A stretch of DNA of 64,000 bases, taken from the NCBI GenBank assembly GCA_047602365.1, contig JASGHM010000001.1, positions 2,032,985 through 2,096,984 of the forward strand, read 5' to 3'. The stretch comes from Piscinibacter sp047602365. GTDB taxonomy: Bacteria; Pseudomonadota; Gammaproteobacteria; Burkholderiales; Burkholderiaceae_C. The notes under the pieces are model-generated. The model saw nothing but the letters and a program-made list of their open reading frames with translations. It made no database searches and had not been told where the DNA came from. Positions 30,964 through 40,977 of the stretch are shown piece by piece (the stretch's first letter is position 1; every line of letters begins with the position of its first letter). A program made the position numbers and the translations under genes.

Positions 30964-33137
30964 GACGGTTCTCTTTCGATGGCGGGTTGAAGGGTGCGGA
31001 CCGCGCTTTCCGCGGCGAGTTGGCTGAGGGAGGCGACGTCGAAGATCAGCGCGACCTCGCCGTTGCCCAGGATGGTGGAGCCCGCCATGCCGCGCAGGCT
31101 CTTGAACATGCGGCCGAGCGGCTTGATGACGGTCTGGTGCTGGCCGAGCAGCGCGTCGACCATCACGCCGAAGCGCTGGGCGCCGGACTGGATGACGACC
31201 ACGCTGCTGCGCTCCGGCGGCGGCGAGTCGAGTGCGTAGAGGTGGCGCAGGCTCAGCACCGGCAGCACGCGGCCGCGCAGCTCGAGGACGCTGCGTCCGC
31301 GTGCGTCCAGCGCGGTGGCGGTGGGGCGGTTCTCGATGACCTCGACGACCGCGTCGAGCGGGAAGACGAACTTGCTCGGCCCGACGCCGATCAGGAAGCC
31401 GTCGATGATGGCCAGCGTCAGCGGCAGGCGGATCTCGATCGTGCTGCCCTGGCCCTCGACGCTGTCCAGCGCGACGCTGCCGCGCAGCGCCTCGATGTTG
31501 CTGCGCACCACGTCCATGCCGACGCCGCGGCCGCTGAGGTTGGTGACCTTCTCCGCGGTCGAGAAGCCGGCGGCGAAGATCAGCTGCAGGATCTGCTCGT
31601 CGGGCGGCGTGACGCCGCGCTCGACCAGTCCGCGCTCCCAGGCGCGCTGCAGCACCTTGGTGCGCTGGATGCCGCGGCCGTCGTCGCTGATGCGGATCAC
31701 CACGCTGCCGGACTCGTGACGTGCGGCCAGCGTCAGCTTGCCCTGCGCGGGCTTGCCGCTCGCCGTGCGCTGCTCGGGCGTCTCGAGCCCGTGGTCCAGC
31801 GCGTTGCGCACCAGGTGCATCAGCGGGTCGGCGATGCGCTCGACCATCGACTTGTCCAGTTCGGTCTCGCCGCCGACGATCTCCAGTGTGACGTCCTTGC
31901 CGAGTTCGGCGGCGGTGTCACGGACGACGCGGCGGAAGCGCGAGAAGGTCTCGCCGATCGGCACCATGCGCAGCTGCAGCGTGCCGTTGCGGATCTCCTC
32001 GATCAGCTGGCCGATCTGCTCGTTGGCCTCGACCAGCGTGCCCTGGCGGGTCTGCCGCGCGAGCAGCAGCGCCCCGGCGCCGGCGATGACCAGCTCGCCC
32101 AGCAGGTTGATCACTGCGTCCAGCCGGTCGGCCTGCACGCGGATGTAGCGGCCGCTGTCGGCACCGGTGTCGCGGGCCTTCTGCTGCTTGTTCAGCGCCG
32201 CCTCGACGATCTTCGGGTGCACGCCGGCCTCGGCCTGCAGGATCTCGCCGAGCCGCGGCGCCTCGCCGGCGGCGACGCCTTCGCTCTGCCGCTTCAGCGC
32301 GCGCGCCAGCTGCTCGTAGCTGACCACGCCGATGGACATCAGGATCTCGCCCAGGCGCGGGCTGTCGGGCAGGTCGTCGACCAGCGTCGCCAGCCGCTCC
32401 GGCGTGGCATCGGGGCCGATGATGTGCAGGCGCGCGTCGTCGGCGACGAAGCTGAACGCGCCGTCGATCGCCTCGCGGCCGCGGTCGGTCTGCAGCACGA
32501 AGACGAAGCCGAGGTGGCAGCTCTCGGGGTCGAGCGCTTCCAGGGTCGGCACGGCGTCGGTGTCGCAGCCGATCGCGTCGAGCGTGCCGAGCTGGGCGAC
32601 GTAGTTCAGGATCGCCAGCGGATCCATGCCGTTGCGGAAGGTGTCGGTACCGAAGCCGACCGAGACATGCCAGCGGCCCACCCCGCCGGCGCCCTGCGGC
32701 GCACTTGCGGCCATGGCCGTCGCGCGCGACGGCACCAGCGCACCGAGCTGGGCCACCAGCGCGGCACGGGTGGCGACCCCTTCGCTGTCGTCCAGGCCGC
32801 CGCTGGCCTGTTCGATCAGGCGGCGGATCTGGTCGTTGCAGCGCAGCAGCAGCGTCGACAGCTCGGGCGTCAGTGCGATCGCACCTTCGCGCAAGTGGTC
32901 GAGCAGGGTCTCGACGTGGTGCGTGAAGGCAACCACGGCGTCGAGCCCGAAGATGCCGGCTGAGCCCTTCACCGTGTGGGCGCAGCGGAACAGCGCGTCG
33001 AGCAGTTCGCGGTCGCCGGGCGCGTCCTCGAGCTGCAGCAGCAACTGCTCGATGGCCGCGGTCTGCTCCTGCGCCTCGCTGATGAAGGCCGGCAGCGCCT
33101 CGGCGATGAAGCTGTTGTCGTGGTCGGCGGCGCTCAT
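30960..33137 (-). CDS. cheA: CheA chemotaxis histidine kinase
   Basis: A 725-residue CheA. Phospho-acceptor His54 lies in the Hpt domain (CAHTVKGSAGIF). A long linker includes LGEILMSIGVVSYEQLA repeats. The dimerisation domain, the ATPase with HLVRNALDHGLE and ISDDGRGI, and a C-terminal CheW-like domain (IDGFLIGVGPSKFVFPLDAV) follow. It phosphorylates CheY and CheB in response to the two receptors of this operon. The start at 33137 overlaps the STAS gene by 4 bases. Confidence 0.95.
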   Translation of the reverse strand: MSAADHDNSFIAEALPAFISEAQEQTAAIEQLLLQLEDAPGDRELLDALFRCAHTVKGSAGIFGLDAVVAFTHHVETLLDHLREGAIALTPELSTLLLRCNDQIRRLIEQASGGLDDSEGVATRAALVAQLGALVPSRATAMAASAPQGAGGVGRWHVSVGFGTDTFRNGMDPLAILNYVAQLGTLDAIGCDTDAVPTLEALDPESCHLGFVFVLQTDRGREAIDGAFSFVADDARLHIIGPDATPERLATLVDDLPDSPRLGEILMSIGVVSYEQLARALKRQSEGVAAGEAPRLGEILQAEAGVHPKIVEAALNKQQKARDTGADSGRYIRVQADRLDAVINLLGELVIAGAGALLLARQTRQGTLVEANEQIGQLIEEIRNGTLQLRMVPIGETFSRFRRVVRDTAAELGKDVTLEIVGGETELDKSMVERIADPLMHLVRNALDHGLETPEQRTASGKPAQGKLTLAARHESGSVVIRISDDGRGIQRTKVLQRAWERGLVERGVTPPDEQILQLIFAAGFSTAEKVTNLSGRGVGMDVVRSNIEALRGSVALDSVEGQGSTIEIRLPLTLAIIDGFLIGVGPSKFVFPLDAVVEVIENRPTATALDARGRSVLELRGRVLPVLSLRHLYALDSPPPERSSVVVIQSGAQRFGVMVDALLGQHQTVIKPLGRMFKSLRGMAGSTILGNGEVALIFDVASLSQLAAESAVRTLQPAIEREPS

Positions 33138-33421
33138 GCGCGCGCTCCCGCGTTCAGCAGCGCGAGCAGGCCGAGGCGCTCGCAGGCACTGTGCAGCGCC
33201 GGGCTGGGATTGATCAGGCACAGCTCGCGCTGCTGCGCGGCCAGCGAGCGCGACAGCGCGACGATCAGCTGCACGCCGGCGGCGTCCACCTCGGCCACCG
33301 ACGCCGCGTCGACGGCCAGGGGCCCGTCGCCGTGCTCGGCCAGCCAGGTCAGCCACGCGCTGCGCGTTTCGCCCGCGGTGTAGATGCTCAGCTCGGCCGG
33401 AAGGGTCAGGGCGATGCTCAC
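33134..33421 (-). CDS. STAS-domain protein lacking the phospho-acceptor Ser
   Basis: A 95-residue STAS (anti-sigma-factor-antagonist-like) protein. The core reads AEVDAAGVQLIVALSRSL; the position that is phosphorylated Ser in SpoIIAA-type proteins is Ala here, so switching by phosphorylation is unlikely. It sits between cheY and cheA and overlaps cheA by 4 bases, which suggests a structural or regulatory part in this array. Function is inferred from position only. Confidence 0.85.
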   Translation of the reverse strand: MSIALTLPAELSIYTAGETRSAWLTWLAEHGDGPLAVDAASVAEVDAAGVQLIVALSRSLAAQQRELCLINPSPALHSACERLGLLALLNAGARA

Positions 33422-33430
33422 GCGGGCCTC

Positions 33431-33802
33431 CTAGGGCAGGATCAGCTTGGACACCGCGTCGAGCAGTTGCGGCGGATTGAAGGGTTTGACGATCCAGGCC
33501 TTGGCGCCGGCGGCGCGGCCTTCTTCCTTCTTCGCGTCCTGGCCCTCGGTGGTCAGCATCACCACCGGCGCGAACTTGTGGCGCGGGTGCTGCTTGACGT
33601 TCTTGACGAAGGTGATGCCGTCCATGTTGGGCATGTTCACGTCGCTGACGATCAGGTGCACCTTGGCCAGCTTGTCGAGCTGCCCGAGGGCGTCCTTGCC
33701 GTCGCCCGCTTCGTGCACGTCGTAGCCGGCCCGCTGCAGGGCCAGCTTGACGACGGTGCGCAGCGAGCTCGAGTCGTCGACGATCAGGATGGTCTTGGCC
33801 AT
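33431..33802 (-). CDS. cheY: CheY response regulator
   Basis: A 123-residue single-domain receiver. Asp9/Asp10 (IVDDSSSLR), the phosphorylation site Asp54 (VSDVNMPNMDG), the switch Thr (MLTTEG) and Lys in IVKPF are all present. It carries the CheA signal to the output. It lies between the short receptor gene and the STAS gene, with gaps of 14 and 9 bases. Confidence 0.95.
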   Translation of the reverse strand: MAKTILIVDDSSSLRTVVKLALQRAGYDVHEAGDGKDALGQLDKLAKVHLIVSDVNMPNMDGITFVKNVKQHPRHKFAPVVMLTTEGQDAKKEEGRAAGAKAWIVKPFNPPQLLDAVSKLILP

Positions 33803-33816
33803 GATGTGACTGCCGT

Positions 33817-34866
33817 TCAGAAGAAGGTGGTGTCGCTGCTGGCCGAGGCGCTGGGCGTGGCCGTCTGCGTCGAGGACGCGGCCCGCTGCTCGGCCGTGGT
33901 GTAGCCGGCCGACAGCAGGGCCTGCCAGTCGGCGGCATCGGGCGCACGGCCCTGGTCCAGTGCGCTGCGCAGGTGGTCGGCGGCCGTGGTGATGGAGTGG
34001 CCGACCTGGTCGAGGATCTGGCTGACGCGGTCCTGGAACTGGAAGGCGATCATCAGCTGCTCGACCTGCGCGCGCACCGCCTCGCCACGAGCGCGCAGCT
34101 GCGCGGCGCGCTCGTTGAGTTGTGCAACCGCGGCGTCGACATCGCCGATCACCTCGCGGATGGTCTGTTCCGAATGCTGGATGCTGCTGCTGTCGCGGCG
34201 CGCGTGCTCGTCGGCCCGGGCCAGCGTCTGGCCCATGCGATCGCCGAAGCCGTTGACCTGCTCGGCGATGCGCCGGCCGGTGTTGCCCGACTCGGCCGAC
34301 AGCCGGCGCACCTCGGCGGCCACGACCGCGAAGCCGCGCCCGCTTTCGCCGGCCCGCGCGGCCTCGATCGCCGCGTTGATGGACAGCAGGTTGGTCTGGC
34401 GCGCCAGCTTGCCGACGTCTTCGGCCATGCCGCCGAGGCTGCTCGACGCGCCCGACAGTTCACGTACCGACGCGAGCACCTGCTCGCGCGACTTCATCGA
34501 GGACTGAAGGGTGCCGAGCAGGCCCAGCAGGCGCTGCTCACACTGTGCGAGGACGGCGGCTCGCTGGTCGAGGCCGGCCTGCCCGGGTACGTCGTCCGCG
34601 GGTGGCGCGATGATCGCGTCCAGGTCCGACAGGATGGCCGAGAAGCCGGCCAGCAGGTCGCCGGTGGCCTCGCGCATCTGCGCCTGGGCCGTGCCGATGT
34701 GGGTGTTCCAGAGCGCAGCGGCCTCGTCGATCCGGGCGGCGAAGGCCGCGGCGTCCGACGCCGCAGCCGGCGCACGGCGGCCGGCGGGCAGGCAGCGGCG
34801 CAGTGCGGCCAGGACCGCCTGGAGCGGGGCGATCGGCTCGTTCCGGGAGCTTTGCAGGGTGGCCAT
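33817..34866 (-). CDS. Short soluble methyl-accepting chemotaxis protein
   Basis: A 349-residue receptor without membrane segments or a sensor domain I can name. The N-terminal 110 residues are helical. The signalling hairpin has the tip INAAIEAARAGESGRGFAVVA. The C-terminus is disordered (Ser/Ala/Thr) and ends DTTFF, possibly a docking tail for CheR or CheD. It is the first gene of the chemotaxis operon and starts 120 bases from the nearest plausible promoter zone. It resembles the receptor at the head of the Pseudomonas che2-type cluster in place. Confidence 0.88.
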   Translation of the reverse strand: MATLQSSRNEPIAPLQAVLAALRRCLPAGRRAPAAASDAAAFAARIDEAAALWNTHIGTAQAQMREATGDLLAGFSAILSDLDAIIAPPADDVPGQAGLDQRAAVLAQCEQRLLGLLGTLQSSMKSREQVLASVRELSGASSSLGGMAEDVGKLARQTNLLSINAAIEAARAGESGRGFAVVAAEVRRLSAESGNTGRRIAEQVNGFGDRMGQTLARADEHARRDSSSIQHSEQTIREVIGDVDAAVAQLNERAAQLRARGEAVRAQVEQLMIAFQFQDRVSQILDQVGHSITTAADHLRSALDQGRAPDAADWQALLSAGYTTAEQRAASSTQTATPSASASSDTTFF

Positions 34867-35046
34867 GGGCGCGTGGTGCAGTGGTGTCGAGCGGTCTCGA
34901 CTGCACTTTCGGCACCCCTGCCCAAACCCTGAGGGGAAAATGCGCCAAATGTCCCGGATCTGATAGATGTCAAATCTGACGCCCGAGTCAGATTCCGCGC
35001 CGCCCGAAGGCTCCCGCCTGCGGCACGGCGTGCCGTGGAGGCCCGG

Positions 35047-35664
35047 TCAGCTGTTGAACGGGTCGCGCGCCGGCGGGGCCTTGCCGAGCAGCGCGTCCTT
35101 CAGCTGGGCGTCGGCCGGGTTGTTGCCGAGCCAGATGCGCAGCAGCGAGGTGAAGAACTCCGGCTCCTTGATCGGCTCGATCGAGGCCTTGCCGTTGATC
35201 AGCACCGTCGTACCCTGGCCAGGCACGAAGTCGACCGAGAAGGAGTCGCCGGCGACCAGCTTCTTCTTCGCCGCGAACAGTTCGCTCAGGCGCAGCGTGC
35301 CGGCGATCGACTTGGAGAACTCCTCGCGCGGCGAGTTGTCCTGCATGCCGCGGGTGAACAGCTTGCCGAGTTCGTTGGCGTCGATGTCGCGCAGCATCAC
35401 GATGTGCATGCGCTTGGGGCCGGGGGCGGCCAGCACCGCGTCGGTGGTCGCCGCCTTGGCGCCCATGTACAGGCCGGCGGTGTAGACCTTGAACACGGCC
35501 TTGTAGCGGATGCCGGCGCCGTTGAGCAGCAGCTTGGCGTTGCCGACCTGGGCGCTGGCTTCGTACTTGACGCCGGCGAGTTCGGTGACGGACTGGGCCT
35601 GCGCCAACGGCGTGCCGAGCAGGGCCGCCAGCGCGGCGGCGAGGACGATGGTGCGACGGATCAC
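35047..35664 (-). CDS. Chalcone isomerase-fold exported protein
   Basis: A 205-residue protein with a signal peptide (IVLAAALAALLGTPLAQA) and the chalcone-isomerase-like fold (YKAVFKVYTAGLYMGAKA, MLRDIDANELGKLFTRGM, INGKASIEPIKEPEFFTSLLRIWLG). Bacterial members are not known to act on chalcones; a lipid-binding role has been suggested for the fold. The GTG at 35664 was chosen over the TTG at 35676 because GGAGAG stands at good distance. It appears to be a single-gene unit. Residues of true chalcone isomerase activity are not identifiable. Confidence 0.85.
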   Translation of the reverse strand: MIRRTIVLAAALAALLGTPLAQAQSVTELAGVKYEASAQVGNAKLLLNGAGIRYKAVFKVYTAGLYMGAKAATTDAVLAAPGPKRMHIVMLRDIDANELGKLFTRGMQDNSPREEFSKSIAGTLRLSELFAAKKKLVAGDSFSVDFVPGQGTTVLINGKASIEPIKEPEFFTSLLRIWLGNNPADAQLKDALLGKAPPARDPFNS

Positions 35665-35807
35665 GACGCTCTCCAAAAGTGTGTGTCGGCCATGTCGGCC
35701 GCGAAGCCTCGCAGTGTGTCAAACGCGCGCCGCGCCTGTCCATGACGAATTCCACGACTCGGGAGCCCTCCCCAGGCGCTTGGTGTGCGCTGCTACACTC
35801 GGCGCCC

Positions 35808-35894
35808 ATGTTTTCGACGCGCAAGCAAACCAAGGGGTCGCACGACCGGGGAGCCTGGCCCTGGCGCCGCTCCTGCCGCCACGCCGGGCGCTGA
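35808..35894 (+). CDS. trpL: Candidate trp leader peptide
   Basis: A 28-codon ORF about 150 bases upstream of trpE containing Trp-Pro-Trp at residues 17-19 (RGAWPWRRS). Tandem Trp codons in a short ORF ahead of trpE are the hallmark of attenuation. The 380-base gap 35665-36044 holds nothing else but the hairpin below and a weak -10-like TACACT at 35794-35799. The call rests on position and Trp content; no ribosome site stands out. Confidence 0.6.
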   Translation: MFSTRKQTKGSHDRGAWPWRRSCRHAGR

Positions 35895-35958
35895 CCCGGC
35901 GCGTTTGCCTTGCCGCGGAGCGCCGCGTTCGACCATGAAGCGCGCCCTTCGGCTCCAT

Positions 35959-35977
35959 CGGCTGGACCCTCCAGCCG
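35959..35977 (+). promoter_or_regulatory. Hairpin between trp leader peptide and trpE
   Basis: CGGCTGGA, three bases, TCCAGCCG: a perfect 8-bp stem 65 bases after the leader peptide stop. No T-run follows, so it is not a classical intrinsic terminator; it may be one arm of an attenuator or a Rho-linked structure. Confidence 0.5.
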
Positions 35978-36044
35978 GCACCACCGAATCGAACCGTCAT
36001 GCGGGCGCAGCTGCCGTCCGCCGGGCCGTGGAGGGCCCTGACCC

Positions 36045-37529
<1,485 letters not shown>

Positions 37530-37531
37530 TC

Positions 37532-38116
37532 ATGCTGCTGATGATCGACAACTACGACTCGTTCACCTTCAACCTGGTGCAGTACTTCGGCGAGCTGGGC
37601 GAAGAGGTGCGCGTGTTGCGCAACGACGAGATCGACGTCGCCGGCATCGCGGCGCTGCAGCCCGACCACCTGGTGCTGTCGCCCGGGCCCTGCTCGCCGG
37701 CCGAAGCGGGCGTGTGCGTGGAAGCCATCCAGGCGTTCGTCGGCAAGCTGCCCATCCTCGGCGTCTGCCTCGGCCACCAGGCCATCGGCGCGGCGCTGGG
37801 CGGGCGCATCGTGCGCGCGAAGACGCAGATGCACGGCAAGACCGACGTGCTGCACCACGACGGCCGCGGTGTCTACACCGGCCTGCCGCAGGACTTCACG
37901 GTGATCCGCTACCACTCGCTGGTGATCGAGCAGTCGACGCGGCCCGAGCTGCTGGAGATCACGGCGACGTCGCAGGACGGCGAGATCATGGGCGTGCGGC
38001 ACCGCGAGCTGGCCGGCACGAAGACGCCGCTGGAAGGTGTGCAGTTCCACCCCGAGTCCATCCTCACCGAGCATGGTCACGCGATGCTGAAGAACTTCCT
38101 GGAGCTGAAGCCATGA
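37532..38116 (+). CDS. trpG: Anthranilate synthase component II (glutamine amidotransferase)
   Basis: A 194-residue class I amidotransferase supplying ammonia to TrpE. The triad is Cys79 (GVCLGHQAIG), His173 and Glu175 (FHPES). The opening MIDNYDSFTFNLVQYF is typical. It overlaps the following threonine aldolase gene by 4 bases rather than running directly into trpD. It may also serve para-aminobenzoate synthesis, as in some bacteria with one such gene. Confidence 0.96.
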   Translation: MLLMIDNYDSFTFNLVQYFGELGEEVRVLRNDEIDVAGIAALQPDHLVLSPGPCSPAEAGVCVEAIQAFVGKLPILGVCLGHQAIGAALGGRIVRAKTQMHGKTDVLHHDGRGVYTGLPQDFTVIRYHSLVIEQSTRPELLEITATSQDGEIMGVRHRELAGTKTPLEGVQFHPESILTEHGHAMLKNFLELKP

Positions 38117-39129
38117 TCGTCGACCTGCGCAGCGACACCGTCACGCGGCCGACGCCGGCGATGCGCGAGGCGATCGCCCGCGCCGAGGTTGGCGACGACG
38201 TGTTCGGCGACGACCCGACGGTCAACGCACTGCAGCAGCGCATCGCCGCGCTGCTCGGCAAGGAGGCCGCGCTGTTCGTCACCAGCGGCACGCAGAGCAA
38301 CCTGTGCGCACTGATGGCGCATTGCCAGCGCGGCGACGAGTACATTGTCGGCCAGATGGCCCACACCTACCGCTGGGAAGCCGGCGGCGGCGCGGTGATG
38401 GGCAGCATCCAGCCGCAGCCGATCGCGCATCAGCCTGACGGCACGCTGCTGCTGGCCGAGATCGAAGCGAACATCAAGCCCGACGATCCGCATTTCGCGC
38501 GCACCCGGCTGCTGACGCTGGAGAACACGCTGGGCGGCAAGCTGCTGCCGCTGGACTACCTGCGCGACGCGACCGCGCTGGCGCGCCGCCACGGCCTGGC
38601 GACCCACCTCGACGGCGCGCGCCTGTTCAACGCGGCGGTGGCGATGGGTGGCGAAACGCGCACCAACGCGCGCACGATGGCCGACCTGTTCGACTCCGTC
38701 TCGGTCTGCTTCAGCAAGGGTCTGGGCGCGCCGGTCGGCTCGGCGCTGGTCGGCTCCAAGGAGCTGATCGCCCGCGCGAAGCGGGTGCGCAAGATGGCCG
38801 GCGGCACGCTGCGCCAGGGGGGACTGCTGGCCGCCGCGGCGGCGTACGCGCTCGACCACCACATCGACCGGCTGGCCGACGACCACGCCCGCGCCCGCCG
38901 TCTCGCCGAAGGCCTGCAAGGCCTGCCCGGCGTGACGGTTCAGGCGCCGCAGAGCAACATGGTCTTCATCGACCTGCCGCGCGAACGTGCTGCCGCGGTG
39001 GTTGCCACGCTGCGCGATCGTGGCGTGCTGGCCACCGGGCTGTACCAGCTGCGCCTGGTCACCCACCTCGACGTCGACGACACGCAGATCGACCACGCCA
39101 TCGCCGCGCTGCGCGACGCGCTGCACTGA
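38113..39129 (+). CDS. ltaE: Low-specificity L-threonine aldolase
   Basis: A 338-residue PLP enzyme of fold type I that cleaves threonine or allo-threonine to glycine and acetaldehyde. Signature blocks: LRSDTVTRPTPAMREAI, THLDGARLFNAAVA (Asp binding the PLP nitrogen) and SKGLGAPVGSAL with Lys202 as the PLP lysine. It is inserted between trpG and trpD, with an ATGA overlap to trpG and a 25-base gap to trpD. A role in Trp synthesis is not known, but glycine and serine metabolism are linked to it. Confidence 0.94.
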   Translation: MIVDLRSDTVTRPTPAMREAIARAEVGDDVFGDDPTVNALQQRIAALLGKEAALFVTSGTQSNLCALMAHCQRGDEYIVGQMAHTYRWEAGGGAVMGSIQPQPIAHQPDGTLLLAEIEANIKPDDPHFARTRLLTLENTLGGKLLPLDYLRDATALARRHGLATHLDGARLFNAAVAMGGETRTNARTMADLFDSVSVCFSKGLGAPVGSALVGSKELIARAKRVRKMAGGTLRQGGLLAAAAAYALDHHIDRLADDHARARRLAEGLQGLPGVTVQAPQSNMVFIDLPRERAAAVVATLRDRGVLATGLYQLRLVTHLDVDDTQIDHAIAALRDALH

Positions 39130-39154
39130 GCCCGCGCATCTTCAGGAGCCCGCC

Positions 39155-40189
39155 ATGCCCATCACCGACAACGAAGCGCTGACCCGCACGATCGAGCACC
39201 GCGAGATCTTCCACGACGAGATGCTCGCGCTGATGCGCCGCATCATGGGCGGCGAGATGTCGCCCGTCATGATGGCGGCGCTGCTGATCGGCCTGCGTGT
39301 CAAGAAGGAGACCATCGGCGAGATCACCGCCGCCGCGCAGGTGATGCGCGAGTTCTCCACGAAGGTCGAGGTGGCCGACCGCACGCACCTGGTCGACATC
39401 GTCGGCACCGGTGGCGATGGTTCGCACACCTTCAACATTTCCACCTGCTCGATGTTCGTCGCCGCGGCCTGCGGTGCGCGGGTCAGCAAACATGGCAACC
39501 GCAGCGTGTCGAGCAAATCGGGCAGCGCCGACGTGCTGGAGTCGCTGGGCGTCAGCCTGTCGCTGAAGCCGGCCGACATCGCCAAGTGCATCGCCGACAC
39601 CGGCATCGGCTTCATGTTCGCACCCAACCACCATCCGGCGATGAAGAACGTCGCGCCGGTGCGCAAGGAACTGGGTGTGCGCACGATCTTCAACATCCTG
39701 GGGCCGCTGACCAACCCGGCCGGTGCGCCGAACATCCTGATGGGCGTGTTCCACCCCGACCTGGTCGGCATCCAGGTGCGTGCGCTGCAACGCCTGGGCG
39801 CCGAACACGCGCTGGTGGTCTACGGCCGCGACGGCATGGACGAGGTCTCGCTGGGCGCGGCGACCATGGTCGGCGAGTACAAGGACGGCGACATCCGCGA
39901 GTACGAGATCCACCCGGAAGACTTCGGCCTGACCATGGCCAGCAACCGCACGCTGAAGGTCGAGACGCCGGAGCAGAGCAAGGTGATGCTGCGCGCGGTG
40001 CTCGACAACGAAGCCGGCCCGGCGCGCGACATCGTGATCCTGAACGCTGGGGTGGCGCTCTACGCGGCCAACATCGCCGCCAGCATGGCCGACGGCGTCG
40101 CGCTGGCACGCGAGGCGCTGGCTTCGGGCAAGGCGCTGGCCAAGATGCACCAGTTCGTGGCTCGCACGAAGGAACTGGCCGGGGCATGA
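39155..40189 (+). CDS. trpD: Anthranilate phosphoribosyltransferase
   Basis: A 344-residue enzyme that transfers the phosphoribosyl group of PRPP to anthranilate. The PRPP-binding loop GTGGDGSHTFNIST and KHGNRSVSSKSGSADVLE are present, with NVAPVRKELGVRTIFN for anthranilate. AGGAG stands 10 bases before the ATG. It overlaps trpC by 4 bases. Confidence 0.97.
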   Translation: MPITDNEALTRTIEHREIFHDEMLALMRRIMGGEMSPVMMAALLIGLRVKKETIGEITAAAQVMREFSTKVEVADRTHLVDIVGTGGDGSHTFNISTCSMFVAAACGARVSKHGNRSVSSKSGSADVLESLGVSLSLKPADIAKCIADTGIGFMFAPNHHPAMKNVAPVRKELGVRTIFNILGPLTNPAGAPNILMGVFHPDLVGIQVRALQRLGAEHALVVYGRDGMDEVSLGAATMVGEYKDGDIREYEIHPEDFGLTMASNRTLKVETPEQSKVMLRAVLDNEAGPARDIVILNAGVALYAANIAASMADGVALAREALASGKALAKMHQFVARTKELAGA

Positions 40190-40977
40190 GCAGCGACATC
40201 CTGAACAAGATCGTCGCCGTCAAGCGCGAGGAGATTGCGGCGGCGAAACGAGCGCGCGACGAAACCTCGCTGCGCCGCGACGCCGAGGCGCTGGGCGGCC
40301 AGCGCGACTTCGTCGGCGCGCTGCGCGCGAAGATCGGCACCGGCCAAGCCGGCGTGATCGCCGAGGTCAAGAAGGCCAGCCCCAGCAAGGGCGTGCTGCG
40401 CGAACAGTTCGTGCCGGCCGAGATCGCCGCCAGCTACGAACATGGCGGAGCCGCCTGCCTCAGCGTGCTGACCGACGTGCAGTTCTTCCAGGGCTCGGCC
40501 ACGTTCCTGCAGCAGGCCCGCGCGGCGTGCGCGCTGCCGGTGCTGCGCAAGGACTTCATGGTCGACGCCTACCAGGTGTTCGAGGCGCGGGCGATGGGTG
40601 CCGATTGCATCCTGCTGATCGCCGCCTGCCTGGACGACGCGCAGATGGCCGACCTCGAGGCCCAGGCGCTGGCGCTGGGCATGGCGGTGCTGGTCGAGGT
40701 GCACGACGGCGCCGAGCTCGACCGTGCCCTGCGCCTGAAGACACCGCTGGTCGGCATCAACAACCGCAACCTACGGACCTTCGAGGTCACGCTGGACACC
40801 ACGCTGGGCCTGCTGCCGCGCGTACCGAAGGACCGCCTGCTGGTCACCGAGAGCGGCATCCTCGGTCCCGACGACGTGAAACGCATGCGCGACGCCGACG
40901 TGCACGCCTTCCTGGTCGGCGAGGCCTTCATGCGTGCGCCGGACCCGGGTGCTGCGCTGGCGCGCCTGTTCGGATGA
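40186..40977 (+). CDS. trpC: Indole-3-glycerol phosphate synthase
   Basis: A 263-residue TIM-barrel enzyme closing the indole ring. Typical blocks: IAEVKKASPSKGVL (catalytic Lys), LRKDFMVDAYQVFEARA and GINNRNLRTFEV, with VTESGIL near the end. It is a single-function protein, not fused to TrpF. It overlaps the uracil-DNA glycosylase gene by 4 bases, so that gene is probably read from the trp promoter. trpF, trpB and trpA are not in the window. Confidence 0.97.
   Translation: MSSDILNKIVAVKREEIAAAKRARDETSLRRDAEALGGQRDFVGALRAKIGTGQAGVIAEVKKASPSKGVLREQFVPAEIAASYEHGGAACLSVLTDVQFFQGSATFLQQARAACALPVLRKDFMVDAYQVFEARAMGADCILLIAACLDDAQMADLEAQALALGMAVLVEVHDGAELDRALRLKTPLVGINNRNLRTFEVTLDTTLGLLPRVPKDRLLVTESGILGPDDVKRMRDADVHAFLVGEAFMRAPDPGAALARLFG

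Noticed and set aside
34906..34931. A flagellar sigma-28-like promoter ahead of the chemotaxis operon (GCCGAAAG with CAGGGTTT upstream)
   Set aside because: Both boxes have mismatches and the spacing is 10 rather than 11 bases, so support is too weak to list.
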